A DNA stretch of 64,000 nucleotides, taken from assembly GCF_020921035.1 (NCBI RefSeq), contig NC_063152.1, positions 10,554,001 through 10,618,000 on the forward strand, given 5' to 3'. The number at the start of each line of letters is the position of its first letter. The stretch's first letter is position 1. The DNA comes from Rhodamnia argentea. Taxonomy: Eukaryota > Streptophyta > Magnoliopsida > Myrtales > Myrtaceae. This document shows, one piece after another, positions 33,765 through 46,185 of this stretch. The notes under the pieces were generated by a model. It was given only the letters and a program-made list of their open reading frames with translations, had not been told where the DNA came from and made no database searches. Both the position numbers and the translations under genes were made by a program.

Positions 33765-35963
33765 ATGGCATGGAGAGTTATTCTATCTGTTCTCTTTCTG
33801 ATCTCGTCGATTCCGCGAAGCGTTGCTGTCGGAGCTCCTCAAGTCCCTTGCTACTTCATATTTGGAGACTCGCTCGCTGATAACGGGAACAACAACGATC
33901 TCGACACCGATGCGAAAGCGAATTATCCTCCCTATGGGATCGACTTCCACGAGGGCGCAACCGGGCGGTTCACCAACGGTCGAAACTTCGTAGACATCAT
34001 CGGTCCGATTTCTTGCCTTTCTTTTTTCCCATTGGCCCTTATAACTAATCACGTCAAATCTTGTATAAGCACAATGTGAACGTGGCTTGAACACAGTATC
34101 GTGATTTCCCATGGAAATTCATGCTTTTCTTAAGATCACAGTGCTCCAAATCCTGGAGCTATATCAGAAGCATGCGATCATGGGCTTGCTGCTCATTTTA
34201 TTTTCCTTCATTTTTTTTGTTAATTGTGAGTTGCAGCTGAACTCCTGGGGTTTGATGAGTACATTCCACCCTTTGCTACTGCAAAAGGTGGCGACATACT
34301 CCGCGGTGTGAACTATGCATCTGGTGGGGCGGGCATTCGAGATGAAACGGGACGACAACTGGTAAACAAATTTGCAGACACACATACTTAGCACGCATTT
34401 CAGTTTGTGGTAGTTAAGATTAGAGGCTAATAAATTGTCCTTGGTTCAAGCATGCAAATAATCGACACGATCGAAGCAAATCTTTCGACACAAGCAGATA
34501 TAATTTGCTGACTATATCGGCCAAAGAAGCAAACAACGAAGTTGTAAAATCTTGGCGTGGGAGGAGAGGATTAAGAAACTTTACAACAAAATTTCACAAA
34601 TGGGCAGTACACCTACACCGGTTATGAAGATTGTGCTAAGTATCTGATGGCTAGGATGGTCAACACCCGCTCCTAGAGGTGGCCGGTTCCACGGAACCGC
34701 CGGTTCTGGTTCCGGTTCGGAACCGCCGGTTCCAAGGCCCAATTGCTCTTTTCACCCGGCCTCCTTCCTTTTTTTTTCTTTTTTTTTAAACCGGATCGTA
34801 ACCGGCGGTTCCGGGTTGGAACCATGGGCCCGGTCAACGGGCCCACGGGTCCATTTGGCCACGTCTGCCCGCTCCCCTTAGGTCTGCCTCTTTTATTTAT
34901 ACCTATATTCAAACTGATATCTTGTACACGCTCTTCAAATAGGGCGATCGCATTAGCTTGAACCATCAATTGCAAAACCATATGGTCACGATCTCGCGCA
35001 TCAGAGAAATGTTGGGAGCGGATGCTGCGACATACTTAAACAAGTGCGTGTACACTATATGGATGGGAAGCAACGATTACATCAACAACTACTGGATGCC
35101 GGACATATACCCGACCAGCAAGCTTTACACGCCCAAGCAATACGCCGTTGTACTGATCGAGCAATACGAACAGCAGTTGAAGGTAATATTTTATCCTAAT
35201 ACGGATTGGATATCTTCAATTCTAAGGTAAATTAGCACCTATTCACTTTTTTTTTAGTAAGTTTCACTTGGTTATTACTTGGAACATGGAAAGTTTCACT
35301 GGATCTGATTTTTTCTGTTACCCTTTTCAAACCCCAGACATTGTATTCCTATGGAGCAAGGAGGTTGGCAATTTTTGGACTGAGTGAGATAGGTTGCACC
35401 CCTGCAGAAATATCAGAATATGGGACCGAAGGGTCTCTGTGCGTCGACAAGCTCGACGGTGAGGTTATGCCATTCAACGACAGGCTCAAACCCCTCATAC
35501 ATGAATTGAATCGCAATCTTACCGGTGCTAGGTTCATCTACGTGAACACTTACGGAATCTCCACTACTGCAGTTCCAGGTATCTATGCGCCTCTCTCTCA
35601 CTCTCTCTAACAGTCTTGTGTTGAGACAACCCTTTTCGAGCAATGCTAGGAACATATCAATGATTGGTTGGTTTAAACGAGTTGTTCGCGTTTGTCTGAA
35701 TTTCAGCTGTCCCAGTTACGTGTTCAACCTGTTGTGAGGTTAAGGAGGATGACCAGTGCATCCCCTTCAGAACTCCATGCCTAGACAGGTCGCTGCAGTC
35801 GTACTACGACGGATTCCACCCTACAGAGACGGTGCATATGGAAGTTGCGGCAATTGGTTACAGAGCTTTGCTTGCTTCCGATGCTTACCCTTCTGATCCT
35901 GGCCTCGACATAGCGTCATTTACAGCGTTGCCAACTGTTGGCTCGATCACATCCGACAAGTAG
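33765..35963 (+). CDS. GDSL esterase/lipase, five exons, complete
   Basis: Exons: 33765-34002, 34237-34361, 34943-35182, 35338-35578 and 35707-35963; all introns are GT-AG and the joined frame of 1101 bp codes for 366 aa, the usual family size. The N-terminus MAWRVILSVLFLISSIPRSVAV is a signal peptide in type, so the enzyme is likely secreted. Family blocks are all present: block I FGDSLADNGNNN with the nucleophile Ser (about residue 36), block II NYASGGAG, block III WMGSNDYINNY (Gly and Asn of the oxyanion hole), and block V YDGFHPTE with the catalytic Asp and His. These plant SGNH hydrolases cleave ester bonds in lipids, cutin or acylated metabolites; the substrate cannot be told. The C-terminal tail runs past block V to SITSDK. 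Intron 2 carries a small transposon. The TAG is followed by a (GA)n tract and AATAAG at about 36049 as a likely poly(A) signal. Confidence 0.93.
34674..34867 (+). mobile_element. hAT-like MITE in intron 2 of the GDSL gene
   Basis: 194 bp flanked on both sides by the perfect 8 bp duplication CCCGCTCC (34666-34673 and 34868-34875). The ends are inverted repeats: TAGAGGTGGCC on the left and CAGACGTGGCC as reverse complement on the right, 9 of 11 matching. Inside are repeated GGAACCGCCGGTTCC palindromes. An 8 bp duplication and TAGAGGTGG/CAGACGTGG-type ends fit the hAT superfamily. No coding capacity. Confidence 0.85.
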
Positions 35964-36007
35964 CTCGCGATGTAATTAGCCCTATCATTTTGCTGTTCAT
36001 CATTTGG

Positions 36008-36026
36008 AGAGAGAGAGAGAGAGAGA
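36008..36026 (+). repeat. (GA)n microsatellite
   Basis: Short GA repeat in the likely 3' UTR of the GDSL gene. Confidence 0.85.
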
Positions 36027-36180
36027 AGGCTTCGTCGGAGAAAATTCAATAAGGTGCAATGTGTCATAATCTTATGGCTTGAGTAATCAATAGAAATATG
36101 AATCGTCATCCCATATCATCATTTAATGAAAATGTAGCTAGATTTACTTTCTTGTTTTAATTGCATTGTACAAAACTAGA

Positions 36181-36814
36181 GAAAAATTACCAAAAGAGTC
36201 TTAAACCTATTGCAATTGTGCCAATTCAATCCTAAACACTTTGCCAATTAAATCATGAACCTTTTGTATTTATGCTAATCCAATTCTTCTGGCCAATATT
36301 GGTAGGAAATCGCTGATTTGGCATGATCGGCGCCGACGTAGCCAATTTTTAGTAATATTTTAGTATTTATAAATTTTTTTATTTTCTTTCTCTTTATTTT
36401 TTTTTCTTCCTACAGCAGGCGACCGAGCCCGGCGGCCGGCCGGAGCGAGGGCCGGTGAAGCTCACCCTCGCCGGCAACCGTCACTAGATGAGGTCGAGCC
36501 TCTCGCCACCGGCCTTGTCGTCTCTGGGGGAGGTCGGCCTCATGTGAGGCTTGACATCGGCCGGCAAAGGCGAGGACACCCTTTAATAAATAAAAAATTA
36601 AAAAATGGCCACATTAGCGTTGACCGCGCCATGTCGCCTATTTTTGGCCAAAATTGGACGAAAAGACTGAATCGGCATAAATGCAAGATGTTTAAGATGT
36701 TTAGGATTGAACTAATACGAATGCAAAAGGTTTGCCATTGCATTAGTAAAAAAAGGTTTTGGATTGAATTAACACAATTGTAATAAGTTTAGGATTTTTT
36801 TTTTGTAATTTTCC
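36181..36814. mobile_element. Inverted-repeat element, 634 bp
   Basis: The left end reads AAAAATTACCAAAAGAGTC and the reverse complement of the right end AAAATTACAAAAAAAAAATC; the pairing continues for about 55 bp (CAATTGTG, AATTCAATCC). The middle (36410-36580) is GC-rich, with GGCGGCCGGCCGGAGCG. No coding capacity and no clear target duplication. Phrases of these ends recur at 9668, 10135 and 19540. Confidence 0.6.
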
Positions 36815-37675
36815 ACCGGCTGAATTGCATACTTATAGACATCTACCAGACCATACTAAACACATATTAAGCAAGTGTGCTACCCAAATCAATCACTATT
36901 AAACACAAATTTTCAATAGTTATAACGTAATTAGTTCTGTCCACCAGGCCACCGATAAACTAATATAAACAATAATTTCTCTTTGAACAGTAAAACTGAG
37001 TTGAATCAATTGGAATTTGGAAATCTCAAATCAAAGTCATGTGATCCAGAGAGTTGTTGAAGCACATCTAAAAGAGGTGCACAATGGTTTTCGTGTCACA
37101 AACTCAAGACTTTTCACTATCCAAATTGGGAAAGTCGTTTCGTGCAATAATTTGCTAACTTGCTAGTCGACTTGTACTGATGTCTCGCCCAACACACCGA
37201 CATGGGGACCAAAAGTTTAATGCCAAGAATGAATGCATTATCGCACAAGTTTCCTAGCAAAGTAATCTTGGAGAAAAGCTACATAAGTGTTCCCCCAACG
37301 CAATAGAGCCGAGCCTATGAAGTATCAAACTCAAGCTTGACTCGATTCACACATCCGACGCTCGTCACTTGACTCGAGCATTAGAATTTGCACTGAAGCT
37401 CGACTCAACTAGAAAAAAAAAAAAAGATATAGGAACTTGACTGCAAGTAATTTGTGAGAGCGCAATTTGCTTCATTTTCATATATATTTGACATGGAATA
37501 CAGATACTTATATAACATATCGCTAAACAAAAAAAGGGAAAAGAGAATATTTACAAAATATCTCCAGCTAATTATAAAAGATATACTAGATAATATGCTA
37601 ACAAAAAATAAAAAGTAAATCCTAGAGATACACTAAACAGAATGTAATCTTTAGCAATCTTCCGTAATACTCCCC
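36815..37675. other. Intergenic, AT-rich; probable 3' LTR of the next element at its right end
   Basis: No gene. The polypurine run GAGGGGGAGTATT, on the minus strand at about 37667-37680, is placed as expected for the polypurine tract of the minus-strand Copia. The sequence from about 37440 to 37670 is then likely its 3' LTR. Confidence 0.4.
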
Positions 37676-40045
37676 CTCAAGATGGCGCATGGAGGTTACG
37701 AATGCCCAGCTTGCTAACAAGAAATTCAAATCGATGTCAACTTTATGCCTTCATAAAAATGTCCGCCAATTGAAGTCCAGTGGGTACATACTCGGTTCTA
37801 ATATCGCCCGATTGTACATATTCACAAACAAAGTGACAGTCAATCTCGATGTGCTTTGTTCTTTCGTGAAACACCAGATTTGCCGCAATGTATAAAGCTG
37901 CTTGGTTGTCGCAAAAAAGACTCATCGGTTTGTCATGCAATACTCCAAGGGAGACAAGTAAAGTGTGTAACCAAATCAGTTCACCGGTCGCAAGTGCTAT
38001 AGAGCGATATTCAACTTCAGCAAAGGATCGAGAAACCGTGGTCCGCTTCTTAGTTCTCCAGGATAAGGGACAACCACCGAGCATGACAAAGTAACCACTA
38101 ACTTATTGCCGAGTGATCGGGCAACTTGCCCAATCGAACTCACAAAAGGCAGTCAAGTGAAGTGAATTTGGGACTAATAATAGAATCCCTTATCCCGGGT
38201 TTTGCTTAACATATCGAAGAACTCGTGTAGCTGCTTCCCAGTCTTGCTCCTTCGGTTCTCGCATGAACCGGGAAAGTACATGGACAAAATAATATGATTC
38301 AGGCTGAGTGATAGTGAGATAGAGTAGACGTCCCACTAATCGTCGATAGCGACTTGGATCTATCAAGGCGGGTCCAACAACCGTAGCTAACTGGTGTTGT
38401 TGTTCCATCGGGGTAGTCACCGGTTTAGCCGCTAGCATGCCGCATTCTGATAGGATGTCAAGTACATACTTTATCCGGCACAAACATAACCCCGAAGTCG
38501 TTTGTGTTACTTCAATTCCTAGAAAATACTTTTATTGTCCTAGGTCCTTGATATGAAAACACTCGTCAAGGTACCGTTTCAGCGCTGCGCACAGTATTGA
38601 ATTATTTCCTACCAAGATTAGATCATCAACATATACTCGCGTAGCGAGAAAAGTGTCGCCATGAGATTATGAGAACAGCAAGTAATCGGCTAATGATTGA
38701 GTAAAACGATACTCCTTCAATGCATCAGAAAATTTTGAAAACCGGTTTCGAGATGCCCGTCGAAGACCATATAAGGACTTTTGTAATCGACAAACGCGAT
38801 GGCCCCTTTTCCCGAAACCCGGTGGAAGCTTCATATAAACTTCCTCATCCAAGTCGCCATGGAGAAATGCATTGTTAAGTCGTTAACATCCATCTGATGT
38901 AACTCCCAATTGCGAGCCAATGCAACCGCAAGAAGACAATGTACGGTGACTAGTTTAGCCACCGGCGCGAAGGTTTCATGGAAGTCCACGCCTTTTATCT
39001 AGGTGAATCCCTTTGCAACAAGACGAGCTTTGTATTGCTCAACACTGCCGTCGACTCCATGCTTGATTTTGTAAACCCACTTGCACCCTATGGGTTTCAT
39101 ACCTTCCGGTAAAGTTGCTAAAGTCCAAGTCTTGTATCTTCTAACGCTTTAATTTCTGCAGCCATCGCTTCTCTCCACAAAGGATTTTTAATAGCTTCAA
39201 TATAACTCCTAGGCTCAATATCGGAATCAACAGCAGCTAAAAAAGCGATGTGAGGCTCAATAAATTGTTTATAAGAAATAAACTTCTCGATAGGATAGAC
39301 CGTACCTAAAGATATCGATGGAGTGGGCTGAGGAGTTAGGGCCTTCGTGTGGAGTGTTTGGCACACATAATCTCGCAGATGAGCTGGCTGTCTTTTCTGT
39401 TGTGTAGGACGAATTGGGATCATAATATGGTCATCTAGCAACTCGCTGGGTTGCTCTTCAACTTGGACTGCAATATCACAATCTTGTATCACTGTCTGCC
39501 CGGTTTCTTCACAAACTTGGCTTGGAACCTTGTCTTCCTCCCCCTCATCAATAGGACCCACCACATGAGCTGTTGTCAAAGGGGAAGAGAGTCTCAATCC
39601 TCATTCGCGGGTTTATGAGCAAATGGGAAATTCTCTTCATAGAAAACAACGTCACGAGATGCTGATAATTCTTACGTTTCCAAATCAAAAACCTTCCAAC
39701 CCTTCATGCCATATGGATATCCCAAAATTACACATTTTCTTGCCCTTTCTTCAAATTTATCTCTGCCCTTTGACGGCTTATGAGCATAGCAAATGACTAT
39801 AATCCGGAGGTTCCCAAACAAAATTTCAAAAGGAGTTTTTCCATATAATAATGTAGTTGGAGTATAATCGATTAAATAAGCAGCTGTTAATATGCATTCA
39901 CCCCAAAAACGAATTGATAAATTCACTTGAAAGCATAGTGCACGTGCTACATTGAGGATGTGTCGGTGTTTTCTTTCAACTCTCCCATTTTGTTGTGGCG
40001 TATAGAGACATGATGTCGGATGCATAACTCCACTTTTGAAAAAAA
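37676..40045 (-). pseudogene. 5'-truncated Copia polyprotein (integrase to RNase H)
   Basis: Read from high to low coordinates: integrase from GVMHPTSCLYTPQQNGRVER (about 40040) through RFWGECILTAAYLIDYTPTT to ILGYPYGMKGWKVFD; then the linker with SYIEAIKNPLWREAMAAEIK; reverse transcriptase pieces with MKLPPGF and [11 protein letters not shown] (38667-38852); the region AAKPVTTPMEQQHQLATVVG (38190-38483); and RNase H with CPLSWRTKKRTTVSRSFAEV and ERTKHIEIDCHFV (37743-38084). Stops and frame shifts separate the pieces. Gag, protease and the integrase front are missing; the break coincides with the dispersed repeat at 40060. Confidence 0.85.
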
Positions 40046-40059
40046 ATCTTGTAAACAGT

Positions 40060-40165
40060 TCGAATAATATTGTGGGCGTATTATGTAATTCTGAAGACAT
40101 TTCCGTGTATCTTCAACTTAAGTTTTCTTTTATTTAAAAAAGAGCCTGAATGAGGCTTGTAAGTA
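40060..40165 (+). repeat. Short relative of the 373 bp dispersed repeat
   Basis: GTATTATGTAATTCTGAAG and TTCAACTTAAGTTTTCTTT align with the same phrases at 9488-9550. It sits exactly where the minus-strand Copia loses its 5' half. Confidence 0.6.
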
Positions 40166-41760
40166 TGTAGAGTTGAGAATTGTTGATGTTAACACAACGG
40201 GATATTCGAGTAGCTCAAGTTTGGGAGCGGTTGGTTCAACTTTCTCAATGAGCTTTGAGCCTCTAAAGCCTCTTGGGGAAATACTGAGGTATTTGGCAAG
40301 CCTTTTCAAGGGGCATTTGGCCAAATATTAGCCTTGGAAAAGCTGAAAATCTGGTAGGGACCAGTATTGGGCTTTAAGCATTTTCGAAATGCTGAAGGCT
40401 CCGTTAATGAAAATTAGTGAGTTGTCTATTTTTCTCTCAAAATCTTACTAAAAATCCATTTTTATCCCTTTTTAAAAGTGAAACCCTATATTGTTGCCCT
40501 TCATCTTCTTTTTCGGGGTGATCGGCGAAGGATCGGCGAAAGATCGGAGAGGGCGCTGGCGCTAGATCCGGCTTGCCAACGGTTGGAGCCATTAGCCGGC
40601 CAATGAAAGGCTTTGATTTTTTTCAAAATAAAGAAATATACAGCTAATAGCCTTTTGCAAATTTTTTTTGGCCAAATATTACTTAACCCAAATTTGCATT
40701 TCAAAGGATATTTTCCCAAACACCATTTGCCTTTCCCTAAAGCCACCGAGACTAAAGACATCTGCATTTGCTTAAAGATCATCTTCAAAATCGTACTAAA
40801 CACACCCTTAAGCTTGTCTCCAAATTAAGCAAGTAATCCGACTCACTTTCACCCTGGATCTTGGTGTCTTTTTCTTACGGTGAATAATAAATGACTCTTC
40901 AATGGAAAATTATGCTTGTATCTCCATTAAATTACGCATTGTTGTTGAATCTAAAAATAATGTCGGTGTTGAATACTTGACATGAAGATGAAATATATGC
41001 CATATACTTTGAAATTTATTGTGATAGATTCTAGCCATGCGAGGGTAATTGTTTGTTCATTGGGAGTTAGGAATTGAAAAGGAAGATTTCAAATCAAGGT
41101 ATTATATAACGTGATTGATCTTACTTGGAACGTATATCGAATATAATTTAAAGTTCCATAATCTTGTTCCTACCCGACGATTGAACTCATGTTCAAGTAT
41201 CGGTACTTATTCCATGGAGAACATTAGCCCCAAAAATCTACAATAAAGAATATCAAATATTATCTCGTTATGTTCAAGCATCGGTACTTATCGTATGGAG
41301 AACATTAGCTGGGAAAAACTTACTATCAATAGAAGAGTAATAGAGTTACAATCTCTTAATCACTCAATTGTTTTCTTGTTCTAAATTACACTCAATACCA
41401 AAATATTTGACCTCATGTAAATGCCCAATAAACCGCATGAAGAATTACCTCTCGGCTTTCAAACAATCACACCTTCAACAAGACAAGCAATCTCAATCGG
41501 ATACACTGCATGAGAAAAACCCATATGAACTAATTTGACTTGGACACCATGCCCAGAAATGCGAGCATCTAAGAAACCCCCTGCTTTCCTTTTTGGGCAT
41601 TCATACACTCAAACTCAAGACATAAATTAATCCGAAGATACATGAGTTTAATATAGAAAGAAGTAATCTTGGCTAGCTCTCATAGAACATCCGTCGAATT
41701 GTTGAGAATGTCGGTAGTTTAAGCAGGTTTCCTAACTCTTTTTTTCCCATTTTAGATATG
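40166..41760. other. Intergenic; possible MITE at 40295-40810
   Basis: TTTGGCCAAATATTA occurs at 40317 and again at 40671, with similar outer phrases; this may be a decayed inverted-repeat element. The rest is AT-rich with no gene seen. Confidence 0.3.
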
Positions 41761-42116
41761 AATTCAAAATTATATTTTTCTTTCACATCGAATACAAAAG
41801 AGTAACAAGAGGATTATCAATTTTTCTCTCTGTAAGTTTTTTGAGTGAGTTCTCTATGGGATAATATTTATGGATTTCCTTGGATATAATCTAAGTGTGG
41901 AAACACTCTACCATGTGAGTGATTATAATTATTTGATTCTCTAATTATTAGTGTATTATTTGCTGTTAGTTCTCCCTGTTGAGTAGGTATCGACAGTCGG
42001 ACTAAACCATCTACGTAAAACTCTTATGGTCTTTGTTATTCCTCATTTATTTCTTTGGTAATTTCATGTAGATTTAATTGCAAGATGTGTTAGCGTTATT
42101 TACATTATATTATAAC
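41761..42116 (+). mobile_element. 5' LTR remnant of the second plus-strand Copia
   Basis: ATATAATCTAAGTGTGG and following blocks, ending TATTATAACA, resemble the LTR end at 26278-26506. A decayed primer-binding site TGGTATAATATC follows. The left edge was not determined. Confidence 0.5.
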
Positions 42117-42207
42117 AATTGGTATAATATCTAAGGTTAGGGTTTCTAGAGTTGATTTAGGGCTTTCGCTTGTCTGATCATTGTTTGAAAATTATGTTGT
42201 TGCAATT

Positions 42208-42960
42208 ATGACTAGAGCGAAACTTGAGGTTGAGAAGTTCAATGGGAGGAATAAGTTTGTGTTGTGGAACATTAAGATGTTTGCCTTGTTAATAACCCAA
42301 GATTTGGAAAATGTGTTGGATGGCAAAGATAAATTGCCAAAAACGATGAAAGAGACCAAAAAGATAGAGTTGATGGAGAAGGCAAAAGGCATAATCCTAT
42401 TGAATTTGTTTGATGGGGTATTGACTGATGCGGCTAAAGAAAAGGATGTCACAATGTTGTGGCAAAAATTAAGTTACTTCCTCTAATGAAGAGTTTAAAC
42501 AATCGCTTATATATGCTGAAGATGATGTTTCAATTATGAATGGTTAAAGGCGCATCCGTTAGAGCCCAATTAGATGAGTTTAACAAATTCATGACTGACT
42601 TTACAAATGCCAATGAGGTATTGCTTGATGAGAAACGAGGTATGATGTTATTGCATCTCTACCAGATCCTTTTAACACTTTATGGATTCACCGCTAGAGG
42701 GGCGTGTTATGATTACTTTGGAAGAGGTAAATTTCGTCTTATTTTCTAAAGAGCGATAGAAAAAAAGTTACGAGAAGATAACTTAGCGCAAAATGCGACG
42801 CAATGTTTGGTTCTAAGGTAGAGACAAGGGAAGAGAGTTTGAAGGTAGTAAATTGACAAGTCGTTCTAAATCAAGGTTCAACATTCGAAACCGTAAATGC
42901 TATCTATTGTGACGAGGCATAGCACTATAGGAGAGATTGTCTAAAGTACAAGGGTAAATG
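42208..42960 (+). pseudogene. Copia gag remnant
   Basis: MTRAKLEVEKFNGRNKFVLW is clearly related to the gag start in the sulfotransferase units. It continues with ASVRAQLDEFNKFMTDFTNA after a frame break at 42486. The zinc knuckle near 42893 is recognisable but damaged (CYLL then HYRRDCLK). Confidence 0.8.
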
Positions 42961-42984
42961 AGTTAATTAGTAGCTCATTTCGAT

Positions 42985-44010
42985 ATAGAGTTTCACCATA
43001 TGGATGTTAAAACTGCATTTCTGATTGGATATCTCGATGAGGAGGTCGGTGTTACTCGAAGGCTTTGTAGCAAATAATTCAGGTAAGCTTATATGTAGGC
43101 TGAAAAAGTCAATTTGGCCTCTAGCAAGCTTCTAGACAATGGAACTTGAAGTTTCAAAATGTTGTCACTTCATTCGATTTTGTTTAGAACAAAGTAGATC
43201 GATGTATATATTGCAAGTTTAGTGAGAGAAAATTTATTTTTCTCGTACTTTATGTGGACGGTATCCCGCTTGCGAGCAATGATCATGGATTACGATATGA
43301 GACAAAGTGGATGTCGTCAAAGACTATGTTGACATGAATGATCTTGGTGAGACGTCTTTTGTCCTTATCATTGAGATCCATAGGGTCGTTCTCGCTGTGT
43401 ATTGATTTATCTTAGAGGGCACATATTGATCGTATTTTAAAAAGATTTAATATGAAGCATTGCAAGTCAGGAATTACTCATGTCATTAAAGGTGATAAAT
43501 TGAGTCTGTCATAATATCCTTATTTTTAGATGTTGAGAAAATCCAAATGAAGAATATATCTTATGCTAGTACACTTGAAAGTATCGGGTATGCTCAAGTT
43601 TGCACTAGACTAGATATTGTTTTTACAATAAGATTTCTAAGTAGATATCAATCAAATCCATGATACGATAACTGGGTTGTCGCGAAAAAAGTTTTGAGGT
43701 ACTTAAAGAGGACTAGAGACTATATGATGATTTACAATACGATCAAAACCCGTAGTTAGTAGGATATTATGATATAGACTTTGTTGGCTATAAGATGACA
43801 TGAAGTCGACAACATGATACATCTTTATGTTAGTAGGAGGTATTATGAAAAAGTGAAACAGAAATTCATACCGTTATCTACCATGCAAACGGAGTTTGTC
43901 GCATGTTTTTTGGCCTCTACCGAGGCTATTTTTCTGTGGAACCTCACTACAGAGTTGATGTGTTTGGAAAAACCCCTAATTGATTTTGAAGTTGACAAAA
44001 TAATCCATAT
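42985..44010 (+). pseudogene. Copia reverse transcriptase and RNase H front, decayed
   Basis: After a deletion of protease and integrase, the frame reads MDVKTAFLIGYLDEE (about 43000). The catalytic box survives as LYVDG rather than YVDD (about 43250). The RNase H front is seen as FIPLSTMQTEFVACFLASTE at 43861-43920. Many stops. Confidence 0.75.
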
Positions 44011-44204
44011 TCTCTAAATTCTGAGTTAATGCAATGAAATGCTTATTTTATAGATTGTCTTAATGTATATTTGAGTGTTAAAGAATGGTTACGCAGGATT
44101 GAATCTAGCGGGAAAGGCTTAGATGATGTCCGATGGGCTTAAACGTTATAGAAGAGCTTAGACATTGAGCGAAAAGCTCATATGTTGTAAAGAGACTCAA
44201 GTTC

Positions 44205-45020
44205 TGAGGGAGTATTTCATGTGCAATGACTAGATTATCGAGAGATATATTCAAGATAGTTTAATTGAGATTATTTATCATAACAATGGCTAACAAATTA
44301 AGCTGGATTCGTTCTTGAAGATTATCAATCAAGGACGTGAATTAAGGGAGACGAGGATGACTGACCTTATGAAGAACTCTATCTATGGAAATTCAAAATC
44401 ATGATTGTATGTGTCATTTGATTTAACGGGAGATTCTTTCCTTTGTCAACCTCAATGGTTATGAGATCCTTTGTATACAATCTCATCCAAACGAGAAGTT
44501 TGGAGAGTGATCCTTTAGATATCTTGCAACGGAAAGTTGGAGACCAAGGAGTATAAAAAGAGATCTCATGGCTGAAGAACACATGATGAGAGAGCAAAAT
44601 CTTAAATTTCAAGATCAAGAGAGCTTTGCATCTTTCATATACCTTTGATCCAAACACTATAATGCTTGGAAGAGTGCATTCAAGTGTGTGAGTGTTAGGC
44701 GGGAAGTCTTTCGACCCAAGAGTTGTCACCGAGTTGTAATCTCTAAGATATACACTAGTAGAATCCAGCTAATTGGCTACCAATGTAAAGAAGTGGACGT
44801 AGGCTTGAACAAAGCCGAATCGCTATAAACTCTCTATGCAAATTCTCTATCCCTTAAACTCTTTGTTATTATAATGTGATAGTTGAATTGTGCACACCGC
44901 TGTATTTAAGGACACTTTAGATCTTATTAGCAATCATCATCCGAACTAAGCTTTAAGCTTATCTGTTTATATCCCGCAATGATTTCTAAATTTCTTTGAA
45001 ATCGTCTATTGACCTCCTCT
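44205..45020 (+). mobile_element. Nested LTR fragment, SIRE/Maximus-like
   Basis: This sequence splits the RNase H of the surrounding Copia. A purine-rich CTGAGGGAGTATTTC at 44205 may be a polypurine tract and LTR start. At 44790-44850 GTGGACGTAGGCTTGAAC with CCGAATCGCTATAAACTC resembles, from memory, the U3/R region of SIRE/Maximus LTRs. The ends and any duplication were not resolved. Confidence 0.45.
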
Positions 45021-45039
45021 ATGTGATAATGCTAGAACC

Positions 45040-45300
45040 AACAGAATGTACTTGACTTTGTGGATAGGCCTATACAATTGTATTGTGACACTAACTCTAT
45101 AGTGCTGTTTATTAATAACAACAAAAGTCTCGGAGGGTCTAAGCATTTAGCGATCAAGTTTTTTACCACAAAGAAAACGGTTTAGAATAGTGACATTATA
45201 GTAAAATATATTTTCACAGATAACATGGTTGCGGATGCACTAATTAAAGGTTTTCGCCATTGTGTATTTGAACGACATGTCGTTAGCATGAGTTTATAAA
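45040..45300 (+). pseudogene. Copia RNase H end, displaced by the nested insert
   Basis: LYCDTNSIVLFINNNKSLGG, then SKHLAIKFF and TDNMVADALIKGF continue the RNase H that broke off near 43980. One in-frame stop is at 45183. Confidence 0.75.
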
Positions 45301-46185
45301 CATCATGAGATGCTGTTGTTTAATGGAAGTTGTTTTGTTATTGCTCTAAAAAAGTTTACATATGTGTATGTTACATTTTGTAACATTTACATATGTATTA
45401 ACTCGTTTGCACCGATAAAGTGTTTATGTGTATATTCATCTTAAATACAAATATTTGCTGAAAAATATCAAGGTATTGTGTAAACCTTGAGTAAATGCTA
45501 TGGACATTTAATTATTCGCCTAAAGGATATGTTTTGTTACACATAAAGTAAAGTTAGCTATAATGATAAGATATATATGGGTTCATCATAGTCATAAGGA
45601 TATTATCGGATGGCATATAAGATATTGTAATATTTATGGAGAGAGAAAGTGGATTGACAAAGGGGATGACACATGAGGCATCCCTCTTTATGAGATGTTA
45701 TCAATTTGCTACCATATTGAATCCATTGTGACCATGAATGACACTTGAATTAATATAATGCAAGTGGGAGAACATAAATTTTTTTCTAATATAGCTTCAT
45801 TAATTGAAATTGTAATTTGCCATTTCATGATATTGATATAATAAGGTAAGATACAAAAACTCTTAAGTAATTTAATATAGGGCTGGCTTGTGTGAGTTGA
45901 GTAAAGCCCGGCTGGTGATGAGAAGATCCGTGGTTGAAACCGTATAAACAATCCACAAGTCTCTCCTTTAACCCCAATGCACAAATAACTTCACATAAAG
46001 AGCAGTTATAGAACTTGAATCGTGAGGGATAGCCTCATTGAGCTAGTGATATAAAGGGCAATAGAGGAGAAACACTTGAGCTTTGAATAATCGCTTTTTT
46101 GTACCAAGAATGATGGATTTCAAATTAGGTGTGCAAATCTCTTTCCTCCATTGTTGTGTTCTAGATTCTAGCTATGGTGATCTTA
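45301..46185. other. Intergenic, AT-rich
   Basis: No gene seen. Probably includes the 3' LTR of the preceding Copia (LTR-like GTATTGTGTAAACCTTGAG area), not delimited. Confidence 0.3.

Noticed and set aside
40295..40810. A MITE with ends near AGGGGCATTTGG and CACACCCTTAAG
   Set aside because: Repeated inner words are present, but the ends do not pair well and there is no target duplication.
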